A model generated the notes under the pieces. The model saw only the letters and a program-made list of their open reading frames with translations, was not told where the DNA came from and made no database searches. A stretch of 11,606 nt of DNA. It comes from Gonium pectorale. Its lineage: Eukaryota; Chlorophyta; Chlorophyceae; Chlamydomonadales; Volvocaceae. Numbering within the stretch: the stretch's first letter is position 1; the number at the start of each line of letters is the position of its first letter. Made by a program: the position numbers and the translations under genes. Below, in pieces: positions 1-8,012 of the stretch. The stretch is taken from the NCBI GenBank assembly GCA_001584585.1, contig LSYV01000161.1:54469-66074 (forward strand), in the 5' to 3' direction.

Positions 1-72
1 CACCCCGCACCCGCAGGAAGGTCGTCCTGGTCGCCGGTGTACGACAGGCCCGCCGACGTCGGGGGAGGGCGT
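1..72 (-). other. Possible further exon of the Pmp-like gene at the left edge
   Basis: Reading down from a CTGTAG acceptor at 76-73, a phase-2 frame gives TSAGLSYTGDQDDLPAGAG with Chlamydomonas-like codons (CTG, TCG, TAC, ACC, GGC, GAC, CAG). The phase-0 frame uses many rare codons. Phase 2 would fit only if exon 9 used the donor at 543. The stretch is too short to judge firmly, and no GGA unit is visible. Confidence 0.3.
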
Positions 73-3000
73 CTACAGGCCGTGTCGGGGGGTGGGAGTC
101 GGGGGGGCAGGGTGGTGCCGACGGAGTGGCGAGGTGCAGAGAGAGCGGGAGGGCGAGGGGAGAGGGGTGTGGGGATGGGCGCATGATGGACTGGCGGCGC
201 ACGCAGGCGGGAGAGCACACGGGGCAGCCATGATCCGGAAGCGAAGCGGGCCCCGCCTCCGGCCCCGCCCGTACAGTACGAGGAACTCTGCAAGGCGCCG
301 CGAGCCGTCTCGAGCTAGAGGCGAAGCCAGCGCCGATCCCCCGCCCCCCCCCCGCCCGCCCCGCGTACAGAGCAGCGCGCCCGCCACTCCCCGCCGTCCC
401 CGCCCCTCGTGGACCGACCGCATGCAGCCGCGGGTTCCGAGGGGTGGTGGGCGCAGGCAGGCAGCCCGCCGATATGGCACCCACCCACCCACCAACCCAC
501 CAACCCAACCGACCCACCACCCGCCGTGATGGCACCCACCCACCCAACCAACCCACCACCCACCGAGATGGCGCCGCCCGCCAGCCCCGCCGTGTTGTTG
601 ACGAACGCCGCGCCGCCCAGCACTGCCAGCCCCTGCGCCTCCACCTCCACAGCGCCCCCGATCAGCGCCGCGGAGTTGGCCTCGAAGCGGGTGCCGTTGA
701 TCTGCGGGCGGAGCGGACCGGGGCGGGGCGGGAGCGGGGTGGAGCAGGTGTGTGTGACGGCGGCCCAGGACGGCGACTCCCAGCTCCGATGTACCACGCG
801 TGGCCCCCTGCCGGAGCCGGCCCGTCCCCCTCCAGGATCCCTCTCAAGGTACCTTCGCCCAGGTCGAGCAGCGCCGCGCGGACCCGCCGCCGGTGGCCAT
901 GGGCCCCCTGCCTCCGTCGCGGGCATGTGTGACACCCTCACATAACAGGCCAGGGCTCCGGTGGCCTCGCTTCCGCCTTACACCATCCTTACCCGCTCCC
1001 ACGCCCCTCGTTCCGCGCTGCCTCCCTCCCCCTCCCGCACCGTAAGCAGCGCCGCCGGTGACCTGTCCAGGTTGCTGACGGTCACCGCTCCGCCGCTGTT
1101 GGGCGCCCGGTTCGCGGAGAAGGCGCCGCCCTCCAGGCTCACGTTGCAGGCGGACGCGTACAGCGCGCCACCGCTGAGGGTGGGGGTGGCGGGAGGCGGT
1201 GGGTGAGGGAGTGGTGTAGGAGGGAGCGGGGGCGGGAGCAGGGGGCTTCATGGGCTGGGACTAGGAAGGCTGAAATCGGGGCGGTGCACGCAGCAGGGGG
1301 CTGCAGGGGCAGGGGTAGCGCTGACCCGCGCGAGGGTGGGACCCGGGTGCTGGCTCCCCCTGGTTCCTCATGCTGAAGAGCGCGACGGCCCGAGCTAGGC
1401 CCCAGCCCAGACCCCAGCCAGCGGCCCCCCTGGCCGGCCGGCGCCGCACCTGGCCACCCCCCACCCGACGACCTAGGCTACCAGAGCAGATTAAAGTTGA
1501 CCCCGTACAAACACAACATCCCGGGAGTCCTGACGGAACGGACCCCCAAAACAACCCCGCCCCCAACCCCGCCCCAACCCCGGCCACTCACGCCTTGGCC
1601 ACGTTGCCGGTGAAGTTGTTGCCCTGCAGCAGCGCGGGCCGCCCGCCGGCGGTGTCGCAGCCGTTGAGGTCCACCGCGCCGCCGCGTGTCATGCGGTCGC
1701 CGCCGTTGCGGGCGAAGCTGCTGCCGCTCAGCTCCACCCGCCAGCCCGAGTCCACCTGGGCACGCCGGGGTTGCGGTGGGTTGGAAAAAGGGGGCCAGCT
1801 ACGCGTTGGATCAGTAGGAATTCAGTTCCGTAATTGATCCGAGAGGGCAGCAGCCGTGCTGCCTCACCGCCCGCGCCGCTCCTCTCCTCACCACCCACAC
1901 ATCCCGACACCGCTCTGCGCGTAAAGCTCCCCCGGGCCCAACCCCTCCCCCAATTTAAACCCCTCCCCCATGAAATCCATTCCGTTCCCCAAACCACCAC
2001 CACCACCACCACCACCACCACTCCCGCATGCACATACCTCCACGGCGCCCCCGAACGAGCGCGCGGTGTTGTCCTCGAAGGCGCTGTTGACTACACGCAG
2101 CACCGGCGCCGGGTCGGCCCCGCTGGCGGCCGCCACCGCGGGCAGGTACAGGGCGCCGCCGCTAACTTCGGCGGCGTTGCCGGCGAAGCGCGATGTGTCA
2201 ATGCGCAGCTCGGATAGGGCCGTCGCGGCGCCCAGCGCGCCGCCGTAGCTGCACGTATTGTTCTCAAACGCCGAGCCGCGGACCAGCAGCGCCCAGCGCC
2301 CGCTCGCGCCGCCGCTGGCGGAGACGCTGCGGGACGCCTGCAGCGCGCCGCCGGCGCCGGCTCCGCCGCTGCCGGTGCAGGCGTGTCCGACGAGGCGGCT
2401 GCGGTCGACGATGGAGAAGGCGGAGGCGTCCAGGTCGGGGAAGCCCACCGCGCCGTCGTAGCCGCCGTAACCGTCAACCAGTTGGAGCTGTTCGGTGCAA
2501 GTCAAGGACAAGGCAAGGCAAGGTAAGGCGATTAAGGCAACATGTGGGGACGACGGCAGGCGCAGAACGGTACGCGGGTCGTGGTGCAAGGTAAGACATG
2601 AAGAACATGAAGCAGTCAAGGCAAGGGCCGCAGCTGCGCACCCCAATGCGGTCAGCACGGAACGCCGTCGCGGCGCTGCTCGCGCCAGAATCCAGACCGG
2701 ACGCGAACCTCGCCGGGGCCGGGGGACCTCTGTGGGGACGCGGGCAGTTACCCACTCACCCCCGCGCAGGCCCCGGCGTCCGTCGCCACGTTGCCCGCCA
2801 GCTCTGCGTCCTGCAGCAGCAGTGCCGTGAAGCTCGCGTAGAGGGCGCCGCCCTTGTGCGCCGTGTTACCCGTCATGCGGGTGACGTTGCGACCCCCTCC
2901 CAGGTCCGTGTCGGCCGCTATCACCAACCGCGACGGCACGGGCTGCGGCGGCGCCGCCGCCGCCAGGGCCCGCTGGCACAGTGAGCTGCACACGTCGGCG

Positions 3001-6000
3001 CCGCCGCCGTAGTGTACGACGGCGCCGCCGCGCGCCTCGGTGGACGTGCCGTTGCCGGCGGCGTTGGCGGAGAAGGAGCAGCCGAGGATGCGCGTGACGG
3101 CCGAGCCGTACGGCGACGATGCCCACGTGGCGTTGTCGTTGTACGGCGGGCAGTTGGCGCAGTTGGCGATGAAGAGCGCGCCGCCGGACTGCGCGGCCGC
3201 GTTGGACTCGAAGGAGCAGGAGCTGAGCGACAGGTGCGACTTTTGCGCGTAGATCTGCGGCAGAGAGGCAGGGCGGAAGCCGGAGCTGCTAACAGCGACA
3301 GAGGCTTGGGGAGGAAAAGGGCCCAGGGGAGTGGGAACCGCTGGTTGGAAGGGGGCGGCGCGCGACGGGGCCCCGGGGTGCCGACCTCAGGGGCGCTGCC
3401 AACGGGTAAATGAAAGCCTGTCACGAGCGCGCAAACATCACCACCAGCTTGCGGCAGGCGATCTGGTGGACGCGTCGCTGCACCAAGGCCGAGTGCCCGG
3501 CATGTACTCGCCCCCCTGCTCCACACGCCCTGCCCCGGAGGATGCCCCGGGGCCCCTGCCGCGGCGCCCGGGGGGCCCACGGCGCCCCTTGGCTCCCTGG
3601 CGTCTCACCGCGCCGCCGTGTGACTCGCCCCTGCCCCCGGTCACTTGGTTGCGCAGGAAGGCGGACCGGGTGGCCACCAGGCGGCCGCCGATTACGTGCA
3701 CGGCTCCGCCGCGGCCGTTCTCGGTGGCGGTGCCTGCGGGCAGCGGGCCGGGGGGGGGGATGCAGCAGCTCATGCGGCGGGAGGCCGGTCATGCCTGGGC
3801 CGGGACGCGACGCGGCTCTCCCCCAGCCGAACAGGAGCGTTGGAGGGAATCCACAACTGCGCCCTTCGCACTCGGTAACCCTTGTCACGGGCTCGCATGC
3901 CCCATACCATGCAGCGCCTGCGCTTTTGCCGGGAGGCTTCCCTGGCGGTGCGGGTCTCCGTCCCCGCCCTCGTGGGTAACCCCTTCCCCCCGCTTTGAGC
4001 ACGTGCAATCGGCTGCCGGCCCGCACCTGCCGAGTTGAGCTCCAGCGTGCTGCCGTACAGCGCCACCGTATTCTGCTCCGCCGCCGCCAGGACCGCGCCG
4101 CCGAGCGACATGGCGGCGTTGCCGTACAGCCGGCACCGCGTCAGCTCCACGGACGAGGACACGTTGCCGCCATCGGCGCCGCCGCCGCCGCCGGGGGCGT
4201 CCGTTCCATCCTGGAGGAATACGGCACCGCCGCCGCCGCCGTACGCCACGTTGGACACAAAGTCACAGTCGGCCGCCCGCAGGCTCGCCCGGCGCAGGTG
4301 CACCGCGCCGCCCTCGATGGCGCGGCCGCCGCCGAAGGCGCAGCCCGACGCCGTGACGGCGGCGCCGCCGTCTAGGGACACCGCGCCGCCGAACTGGCTC
4401 GCCGTCAGGCCCAGAAAGGTGCAGTTGGTAAGCTCGACGGCCAGGGCGCCGCAGCCGCGTACGCGGAGCCCCGCGCCCAACTCCGCCCTGCCTGCCGTGG
4501 CGTTGATCCCGTGCAGGCGCAGACGCGGCGAGCCGCCGTCGGTGCTGCTGCCGTCGGCGGCGGCGCCGCACCCGGCCGCCGCGACGGCGCTGCCCGTGTA
4601 GTTGTCGAACGAACAGCCCGACAGGCTGACGGTGGCGCCGGCCCGGGCGCCCCACACCGCCACCAGCCCCGCCGCGGCGTCCACCGACACGGCCCGCATG
4701 CTACAGGCGACGAGCTCCGCGGCGGCGCCGCCAGCCGCCAGCTGCACAATGGCCGCACCGCCGCTGGCCGTCACCCGGACAAAGGCACAGTCGGTCAGCG
4801 ACACCGCGCCGGCGCCGGGCAAGGCGTCGAGCGCCGCGGCGCCGGGGCCGATGCCAGCGGCCGCCGCCGCCTCGGCGGCGGCGGCGGGGTCCGAGAGGCC
4901 CGCCGTCAGCTCGCTCCACTCGCAGGCGCTGGCGGTGAGGCTGGCTCCGGAGCGAAGCACCACCGCGGCGGTGTCCCTGAACTGCGAGTCCCGCCAGGCG
5001 GCCCGACGCAGCGACACGGCGGCGCCGTCGGCCGCCACCAAGGCGGCGCCGCCGGCGTCATCGCCGCGCAGGCGGCTCCAGGCGACGTCGACGGCCGTCA
5101 GGCGGCCGCCGCTGACCGCCACCGACGGCGCGACCGTCAGCGTGGCGTCGGCGAATGTGACGTTGTCCATGCTCAGGTCGCAGTCCTCCGAGACCACGGC
5201 GTAGCCGCTGTAGTACTCCCCGGGTACGGGCTGCACGCCGGAGAATGTCGCGCCGGACAGCAGCGCCGCGCCGCCGTCGCTGCGGCTGCCGCAACGCTCG
5301 AAGCGGAGCGCCGCCAGGGTCTCCCGCTGGAAGCGGAGGCCCTCAATGCTGGCGTTCAGGACGGCGCAGCGGCGGCAATTGCGCAGCGCGAGCGCCGTCT
5401 CGCCGTCCGCGTAGTAGCGGTGCGCCAGGCGCACCGAGGTGAAGACCACGTCCTCCGCGTCCTCCACCGCCACCTGACCCGTGGGTCAGGGCGGAGGGGA
5501 CCGGTGAGAGTAAAGGGGTTGGTGCTAGGTGGCGGCAGACAAAGGGGGATGATGTTGCTGCGGGACAGGCGAGCGCCGAGCGCGCGTGTACGACTCTTTA
5601 CGTTCACAAACACACGAACACCAGACCGCGCGTCATGGCCCAAACGGAATCACCTGTACCGACGTTGCAAAGTCATCAATGTACTCCAGCGTTGCGCCTG
5701 CGGACGCGGACAGCAGGACCGGGCACGGGGTTCCAGGCAGGGTAATGTCAGGTATTGAAACCACACCAAGGGGTGTGAGCGAGACCGCTCGGCAGGGCCC
5801 CAACTCGCGCGCTCCGCACCGTGCTCCGTGGGGTAGCCATGGATGGTGTTGCCAGGCTGGCTGAGTGGGAGTTTATGCCTCGCCCGCTGCGCTGCTGTCA
5901 GTGGACTGACACCGTGCCCCACAACCCGGGGCCAACTCTGACCCCGGGACTGACACCGAATGGGCCCCTCTCTGGCCCCTGCCGCCAAGCATACATGGCC

Positions 6001-6252
6001 CTCTGCGTTGTGCCCGATCAGCGACGCCGACTCACCCGTATCAGCACTCAGCAACAAGTCCATCAGTTCGTATGAGACTTTGACCGTGATCGGGTCGCCC
6101 GTACACGAAAGGGTAACGTTGGTTATGTCCATCCCGTTGTCGGGAGGTGGCGAGGCTTCCACCACGAGCTGGCATTCGGTCTTCGCAAACACGTCTGGAA
6201 CCAACACATGCAACACAAGCCATAGGCTTAATAGATATTTCAATATCATCAT
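1..6252 (-). CDS. Secreted Pmp-like GGA/FxxN-repeat beta-helix protein, multi-exon, 3' end outside window
   Basis: This is a split gene read from 6252 downward. Supported exons are 6252-6036, 5697-5654, 5473-4027, 3733-3609, 3254-2760, 2487-2038, 1755-1592, 1173-1041 and 701-564. They sum to 3,213 bases and 1,071 open codons, with matching phases at all eight junctions. Residues 1-23 form a signal peptide ending VFA. Residues 24 to about 445 look like degenerate beta-helix rungs with an Ala-rich insertion near 283-311. Residues 448-1071 are a dense array of FxxN...GGA(I/L/V) units such as FESNAAAQSGGAL, FAGNAAEVSGGAL and FEANSAALIGGAV; I count about 16 units. This motif pair defines the chlamydial polymorphic membrane protein repeat, which folds as a right-handed beta-helix. 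Many N-x-S/T sequons fit a secreted or cell-surface glycoprotein. Receptor, adhesin or wall roles are guesses. No stop is reached, so the C-terminus lies beyond 564 and probably beyond the left edge. A frame-matched upstream TAA (6297-6295) supports the start. Confidence 0.85.
73..563 (-). other. Likely intron 9 of the Pmp-like gene, with degenerate repeats
   Basis: No supported coding sequence is seen here. The 5' part (about 470-563) is G-rich on the minus strand and built from imperfect copies of the exon 9 end plus GGGT/GGTT microsatellite. The rest is GC-rich with long C runs near 340-357. Open frames on both strands are a by-product of composition. Confidence 0.5.
471..572. repeat. Imperfect tandem repeat spanning the exon 9 donor
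   Basis: On the minus strand, GCCATCTCGGTGGG (from 572) recurs as GCCATCACGGCGGG (from 533) and again as GCCATATCGGCGGG (from 478). The spacings are 39 and 55 bases and are filled with GGGT and GGTT words. Copies 1 and 2 match at 25 of 28 positions counted from CATC. The exon end and donor are inside the repeated unit; in copies 2 and 3 the donor GT has become GC. Confidence 0.75.
564..701 (-). other. Coding exon 9 of the Pmp-like gene (last confident exon; donor ambiguous)
   Basis: The exon holds 46 codons, phase 0: INGTRFEANSAALIGGAVEV, then LGGAAFVNNTAGLAGGAIS. Its most natural donor is GTGGGT at 563. Identical GTGGGT words at 543 and 539 are alternative donors that would add low-complexity Gly/Val/Trp residues. 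The reading frame stays open past all of them. Confidence 0.7.
702..1040 (-). other. Intron 8 of the Pmp-like gene
   Basis: This 339-base intron has a GTGCGG donor and a CCGCCCGCAG acceptor. A possible small exon near 850-905 was considered and dropped because its end phase does not fit exon 9, whereas direct joining of exons 8 and 9 restores repeat spacing. Confidence 0.6.
1041..1173 (-). other. Coding exon 8 of the Pmp-like gene
   Basis: This 133-base exon encodes GGALYASACNVSLEGGAF, FSANRAPNSGGAVTVSN and LDRSPAALLT, and ends in phase 0 at GTGCGG. It starts in phase 2, matching exon 7. Fused to exon 9 it gives ALLT|INGTRFEAN, the usual spacing between GGAV and FxxN in the array. Confidence 0.78.
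1174..1591 (-). other. Intron 7 of the Pmp-like gene
   Basis: At 418 bases this is the longest reconstructed intron. It has a GTGAGT donor and a CCCTCAG acceptor behind a pyrimidine-rich tract. It is GC-rich with no repeat-protein motif. The flanking exons join to a perfect FTGN..GGAL unit, so an extra exon is unlikely. Confidence 0.65.
1592..1755 (-). other. Coding exon 7 of the Pmp-like gene
   Basis: The exon starts in phase 0 after GTGCCCAG and encodes VDSGWRVELSGSSFARN, TRGGAVDLNGCDTAGG and LLQGNNFTGNVAK. It ends in phase 2 at a GTGAGT donor. With exon 6 it gives GGAVE|VDSGW; with exon 8 it gives FTGNVAKA|GGALYA. Confidence 0.82.
1808..1840. repeat. Imperfect hairpin in intron 6 near the 3' splice site
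   Basis: Outer arms GGATCA and TGATCC enclose inner arms GGAA and TTCC with a five-base loop, interrupted by an asymmetric bulge. It lies about 50 bases from the exon 7 acceptor. No function is implied beyond possible RNA structure. Confidence 0.5.
1994..2020. repeat. (CCA)9 microsatellite in intron 6
   Basis: Nine uninterrupted CCA units (GGT/TGG on the transcribed strand) lie 17 bases inside intron 6, close to the exon 6 donor. It is non-coding in the gene model and probably length-polymorphic. Confidence 0.9.
2038..2487 (-). other. Coding exon 6 of the Pmp-like gene
   Basis: The exon has 150 codons, phase 0 at both ends, from LQLVDGYGGYDGAVGF to FEDNTARSFGGAVE. Four clear repeat units are visible: GAGGALQAS, FENNTCSYGGALGAAT, FAGNAAEVSGGALYLPA and the final FGGAV. 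The acceptor is CCGAACAG and the donor GTATGT. An acceptor slightly further upstream cannot be excluded. Confidence 0.8.
2760..3254 (-). other. Coding exon 5 of the Pmp-like gene
   Basis: The exon has 165 codons and is phase 0 at both ends. It encodes CSFESNAAAQSGGALFIAN, then a Cys pair (NCANCPPY), CSFSANAAGNG..ARGGAVVHY, DVCSSLC, then MTGNTAHKGGALYASF and LAGNVATDAGACAG. NAT, NGT and NVT sequons are present. The donor is GTGAGT (first intron base 2759). Confidence 0.85.
3255..3608 (-). other. Intron 4 of the Pmp-like gene
   Basis: This 354-base intron has a GTGAGA donor and a CTGCCGCAG acceptor. It contains open frames on both strands, but none shows the GGA/FxxN pattern. Direct joining of its flanking exons restores the repeat (SHGGA|IYAQK), so I see no hidden exon. 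Confidence 0.7.
3609..3733 (-). other. Coding exon 4 of the Pmp-like gene
   Basis: This exon holds 42 codons counting the split Gly: GTATENGRGGAVHV ... SAFLRNQVTGG ... SHGGA. It has a C-rich tract and GCCCGCAG acceptor, and a GTGAGA donor. It ends in phase 0 exactly after GGA; the next exon starts with Ile, so splicing recreates a GGAI motif. Confidence 0.8.
4027..5473 (-). other. Coding exon 3 of the Pmp-like gene (large 1,447-base exon)
   Basis: The exon encodes residues 88-569 with strong GC-ending codon bias. The first part has irregular beta-helix rungs (LRNCRRCAVLNASIEGLRF, VTFADATLTV, VSLSGCSFDNYTGSAV). An Ala-rich stretch follows near residues 283-311. Regular GGA repeats begin at FGGAVSLDGG (about residue 448) and continue with EGGAVHLRRASL, GGGAVFLQDG and LGGAVLAAAE. 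It starts in phase 0 after GGTCAG and ends in phase 1 (LELNSA plus one base) at GTGCGG. Confidence 0.85.
5474..5489. repeat. Hairpin at the intron 2 3' splice site
   Basis: On the transcribed minus strand the last 16 intron bases read CTGACCCACGGGTCAG: two exact 7-base inverted arms around AC. The acceptor AG is the end of the right arm, so the splice site could be buried in a stem in the pre-mRNA. Confidence 0.85.
5654..5697 (-). other. Coding exon 2 of the Pmp-like gene (44-base small exon)
   Basis: This short exon encodes ATLEYIDDFATSVQ after completing the split Gly codon from exon 1. It has a pyrimidine-rich ...GTCCGCAG acceptor and a GTGATT donor. It begins in phase 1 and ends in phase 0, exactly what exons 1 and 3 require. 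The sequence reads as a plausible beta-helix rung continuing into exon 3. Confidence 0.7.
5698..6035 (-). other. Intron 1 of the Pmp-like gene
   Basis: This 338-base intron has a GTGAGT donor and a GTCCGCAG acceptor. I see no coding potential or repeat of note inside it. Open frames crossing it are continuations of exon 1 past the donor. Confidence 0.65.
6036..6252 (-). other. Coding exon 1 of the Pmp-like gene (signal peptide)
   Basis: The exon holds 72 codons plus one base. It starts at the first of two tandem ATGs. The N-terminus MMILKYLLSLWLVLHVLV is hydrophobic, and a signal peptidase site is likely after VFA at residue 23. Mature sequence begins KTECQLVVEAS and includes an NVT sequon. 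The exon ends in phase 1 before a textbook GTGAGT donor (first intron base 6035). The alternative, reading through the donor, gives poorer codon usage. Confidence 0.85.
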
Positions 6253-6265
6253 AATGGGCGTCAGG

Positions 6266-6307
6266 TCAACTTGGTGGAAGCTGTCCAGAGTCGGTTAAGC
6301 CCGTCAT
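6266..6307 (-). other. Short upstream ORF before the Pmp-like gene
   Basis: ATG at 6307 opens a 13-codon frame ending at TGA 6268-6266, just 13 bases before the main start codon and in another frame. It matters only if transcription starts above 6307, which the sequence cannot show. Several more ATGs occur further upstream. Confidence 0.35.
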
Positions 6308-7146
6308 GCCGATTACAAGGTGCAAAACGTTGGGCATGTATACGAGAGTCATAGACTGTCATTGCAGCCACAGCCGTCATGGCAACGGCGCATACCGGGT
6401 CTTTGGCTCACTCTTCGGTAGGACGGTGGTACGTCCCATACTCCGCAGTGGATCCACAATCCCAAGTATCCTGCTTGTGCCAAGAAGCCGGAGACACTGC
6501 GACACGTGTATGCGGGTACAACTCAGTGGAGAACCGTCCATCTAGTCCACTCATGTCCTCCATCCAAACAGGGTTTCTGTCCTCGATCCCGGATCGGTGA
6601 ATTCCCTCTGTAACCACTCCACCTAACTCGCAAGGTTGAAGTCCGATTTGGGGCGAGCGTGCGGTTGTTGGGTGGGCCTCCGTGTGGGCCTCTGTTGTGT
6701 GGGCGACTGAGCGAGCGGCCAGCAGACGGAGCTGGCGCACTGCCGGCTGTGCGGGCGCGGTAATCAGATCGGTTGCCCAGGCCCCATGCACCTCATGAGT
6801 ATGTATGCAGTACGACCCAGGAAGAATAATCCACCCCAAGCCGTGACTCGTTTCGGTACTTAAATTGCGCAGTGCTCTTCTGCGCCACGCCTCTCGGGAT
6901 ATGCACACAAAAAGTACTAGGAGGGTCACTTAGCTGGGTCGGGCTCAAGGGCTGCCGGCTAGGTTGCTTTGTCGCCTATAGAACTGTTTTGAGCATACCG
7001 TAACGCATACGTAACACAAAAGGGCGGCGTGTCTAGTACCGTAGTGCGTAGTGCGCACTGATGCATGGCCCGGGTGGGCAAGGCGCACGGGCGGACTCCA
7101 CCCCCGTCCTGGACGGGACACCTGACCAGGGTCGTCGTTGTTAAGT

Positions 7147-7190
7147 GTTCGTTAAAAAACGAGAACCAGAAACCGTTGTCAGCGGTTTTG
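7147..7190. repeat. Two adjacent small inverted repeats
   Basis: GTTCGTT and AACGAGAAC pair around four A (one G bulged), immediately followed by AAACCG and CGGTTT around a seven-base spacer, then a T run. The pair resembles tandem hairpins in non-coding DNA. No family is recognised. Confidence 0.5.
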
Positions 7191-7286
7191 CGGCATCGCC
7201 GCCTACACCACCGGTCCATCGGCACCCAGCAGGTACCAACCCGCGTTCCCCCTGACGCGCGCTCCCCCGCCGGAACGCCGAACGGC

Positions 7287-7303
7287 TGTAAGCAGACCTG
7301 TAA
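7287..7303 (+). terminator. Pair of TGTAA words (possible polyadenylation signal)
   Basis: TGTAA occurs at 7287-7291 and 7299-7303 inside a short direct repeat CTGTAAGYAG. TGTAA is the usual algal polyadenylation signal, but no plus-strand gene is recognised upstream, so this may be chance or mark an unannotated transcript. Confidence 0.2.
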
Positions 7304-7648
7304 GTAGGGCCGTTGCCGACGTCGCTGACGATGGCGCGGCCTAGGTTGCCCACCCAGTCCGCAGAGCGCACCCCTCACATGTTAAGACACGGACTGGACA
7401 GGCTGCAACCCGCAAGCTCTAGTACTACGCGGCGGTGGAAGGGTGGATTGCGGCTTCAGCCTGCAACCAGTCCGCGGGGTATGGCAGGGGCGCCGACCAG
7501 GAAGTGGGAACCGCAAGCCCCTCAACCCAACGGCCCACCCTACTATTAGCTCCTCCCGCTCTAAAACGCTCCTTGGGCTACAGCTACAATACCATATGCA
7601 GGTGGTGCTGCCTTGGGTGCATGATCGCCAACAGCCTGCTTGCCTCTC

Positions 7649-7665
7649 ACCGGTATAATACTGGT
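7649..7665. repeat. 17-bp near-perfect palindrome
   Basis: ACCGGTATAATACTGGT is an inverted repeat centred on A7657 with one G-T wobble. It could be a protein-binding site in the intergenic region; its AT-rich core is also TATA-like. There is no direct evidence of function. Confidence 0.5.
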
Positions 7666-8012
7666 AAGGCTGTGGCTGCACACACCGATGGTGTCTCGCC
7701 GTGGTGGTCCGACTTGGTGGTCCATGTTGCGAGCTACAACCTGCGGGGTCGTGCGCAAAGGCTCTTGTCGCTGGCCTGCTCATTTACTGATGGGGAACCC
7801 CTGGGGAAGACGGTGCGACGTACACAACGGGGCCGGGTACGTCCCACCGGACACTTATGTGTTGTGGAGACCTCCGCCTGGGATGGTTGGCCTGTTTGTC
7901 TTTATCCTTGATCTCACATGCACTGAACCAAAACTACATGGACTGCCATTGTCCTAACCCTTCTCCTTCCTTGGTTCACGTGTCAAACCCCGTACGAAGG
8001 GGTGTGTGCGGC

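Noticed and set aside
844..905. Possible extra exon in intron 8 (frame giving VRAALLDLGEG before a GTACCT donor)
   Set aside because: It ends in phase 1 while exon 9 needs phase 0, and joining exon 8 directly to exon 9 restores the repeat spacing (ALLT|INGTRFEAN).
3255..3608. Open minus-strand frames through intron 4 that could extend exon 4 or 5
   Set aside because: They lack the repeat pattern, and splicing them out gives an exact GGAI unit in phase.
4511..5758. Long plus-strand open frame opposite exon 3
   Set aside because: It is the complement of a GC-rich coding exon; its translation is Arg/Gly/Ala low-complexity with no domain.
7435..7911. 158-codon plus-strand open frame in the divergent spacer
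   Set aside because: Codon use is unlike the real genes here, no motif is seen, and overlapping frames of similar length exist.
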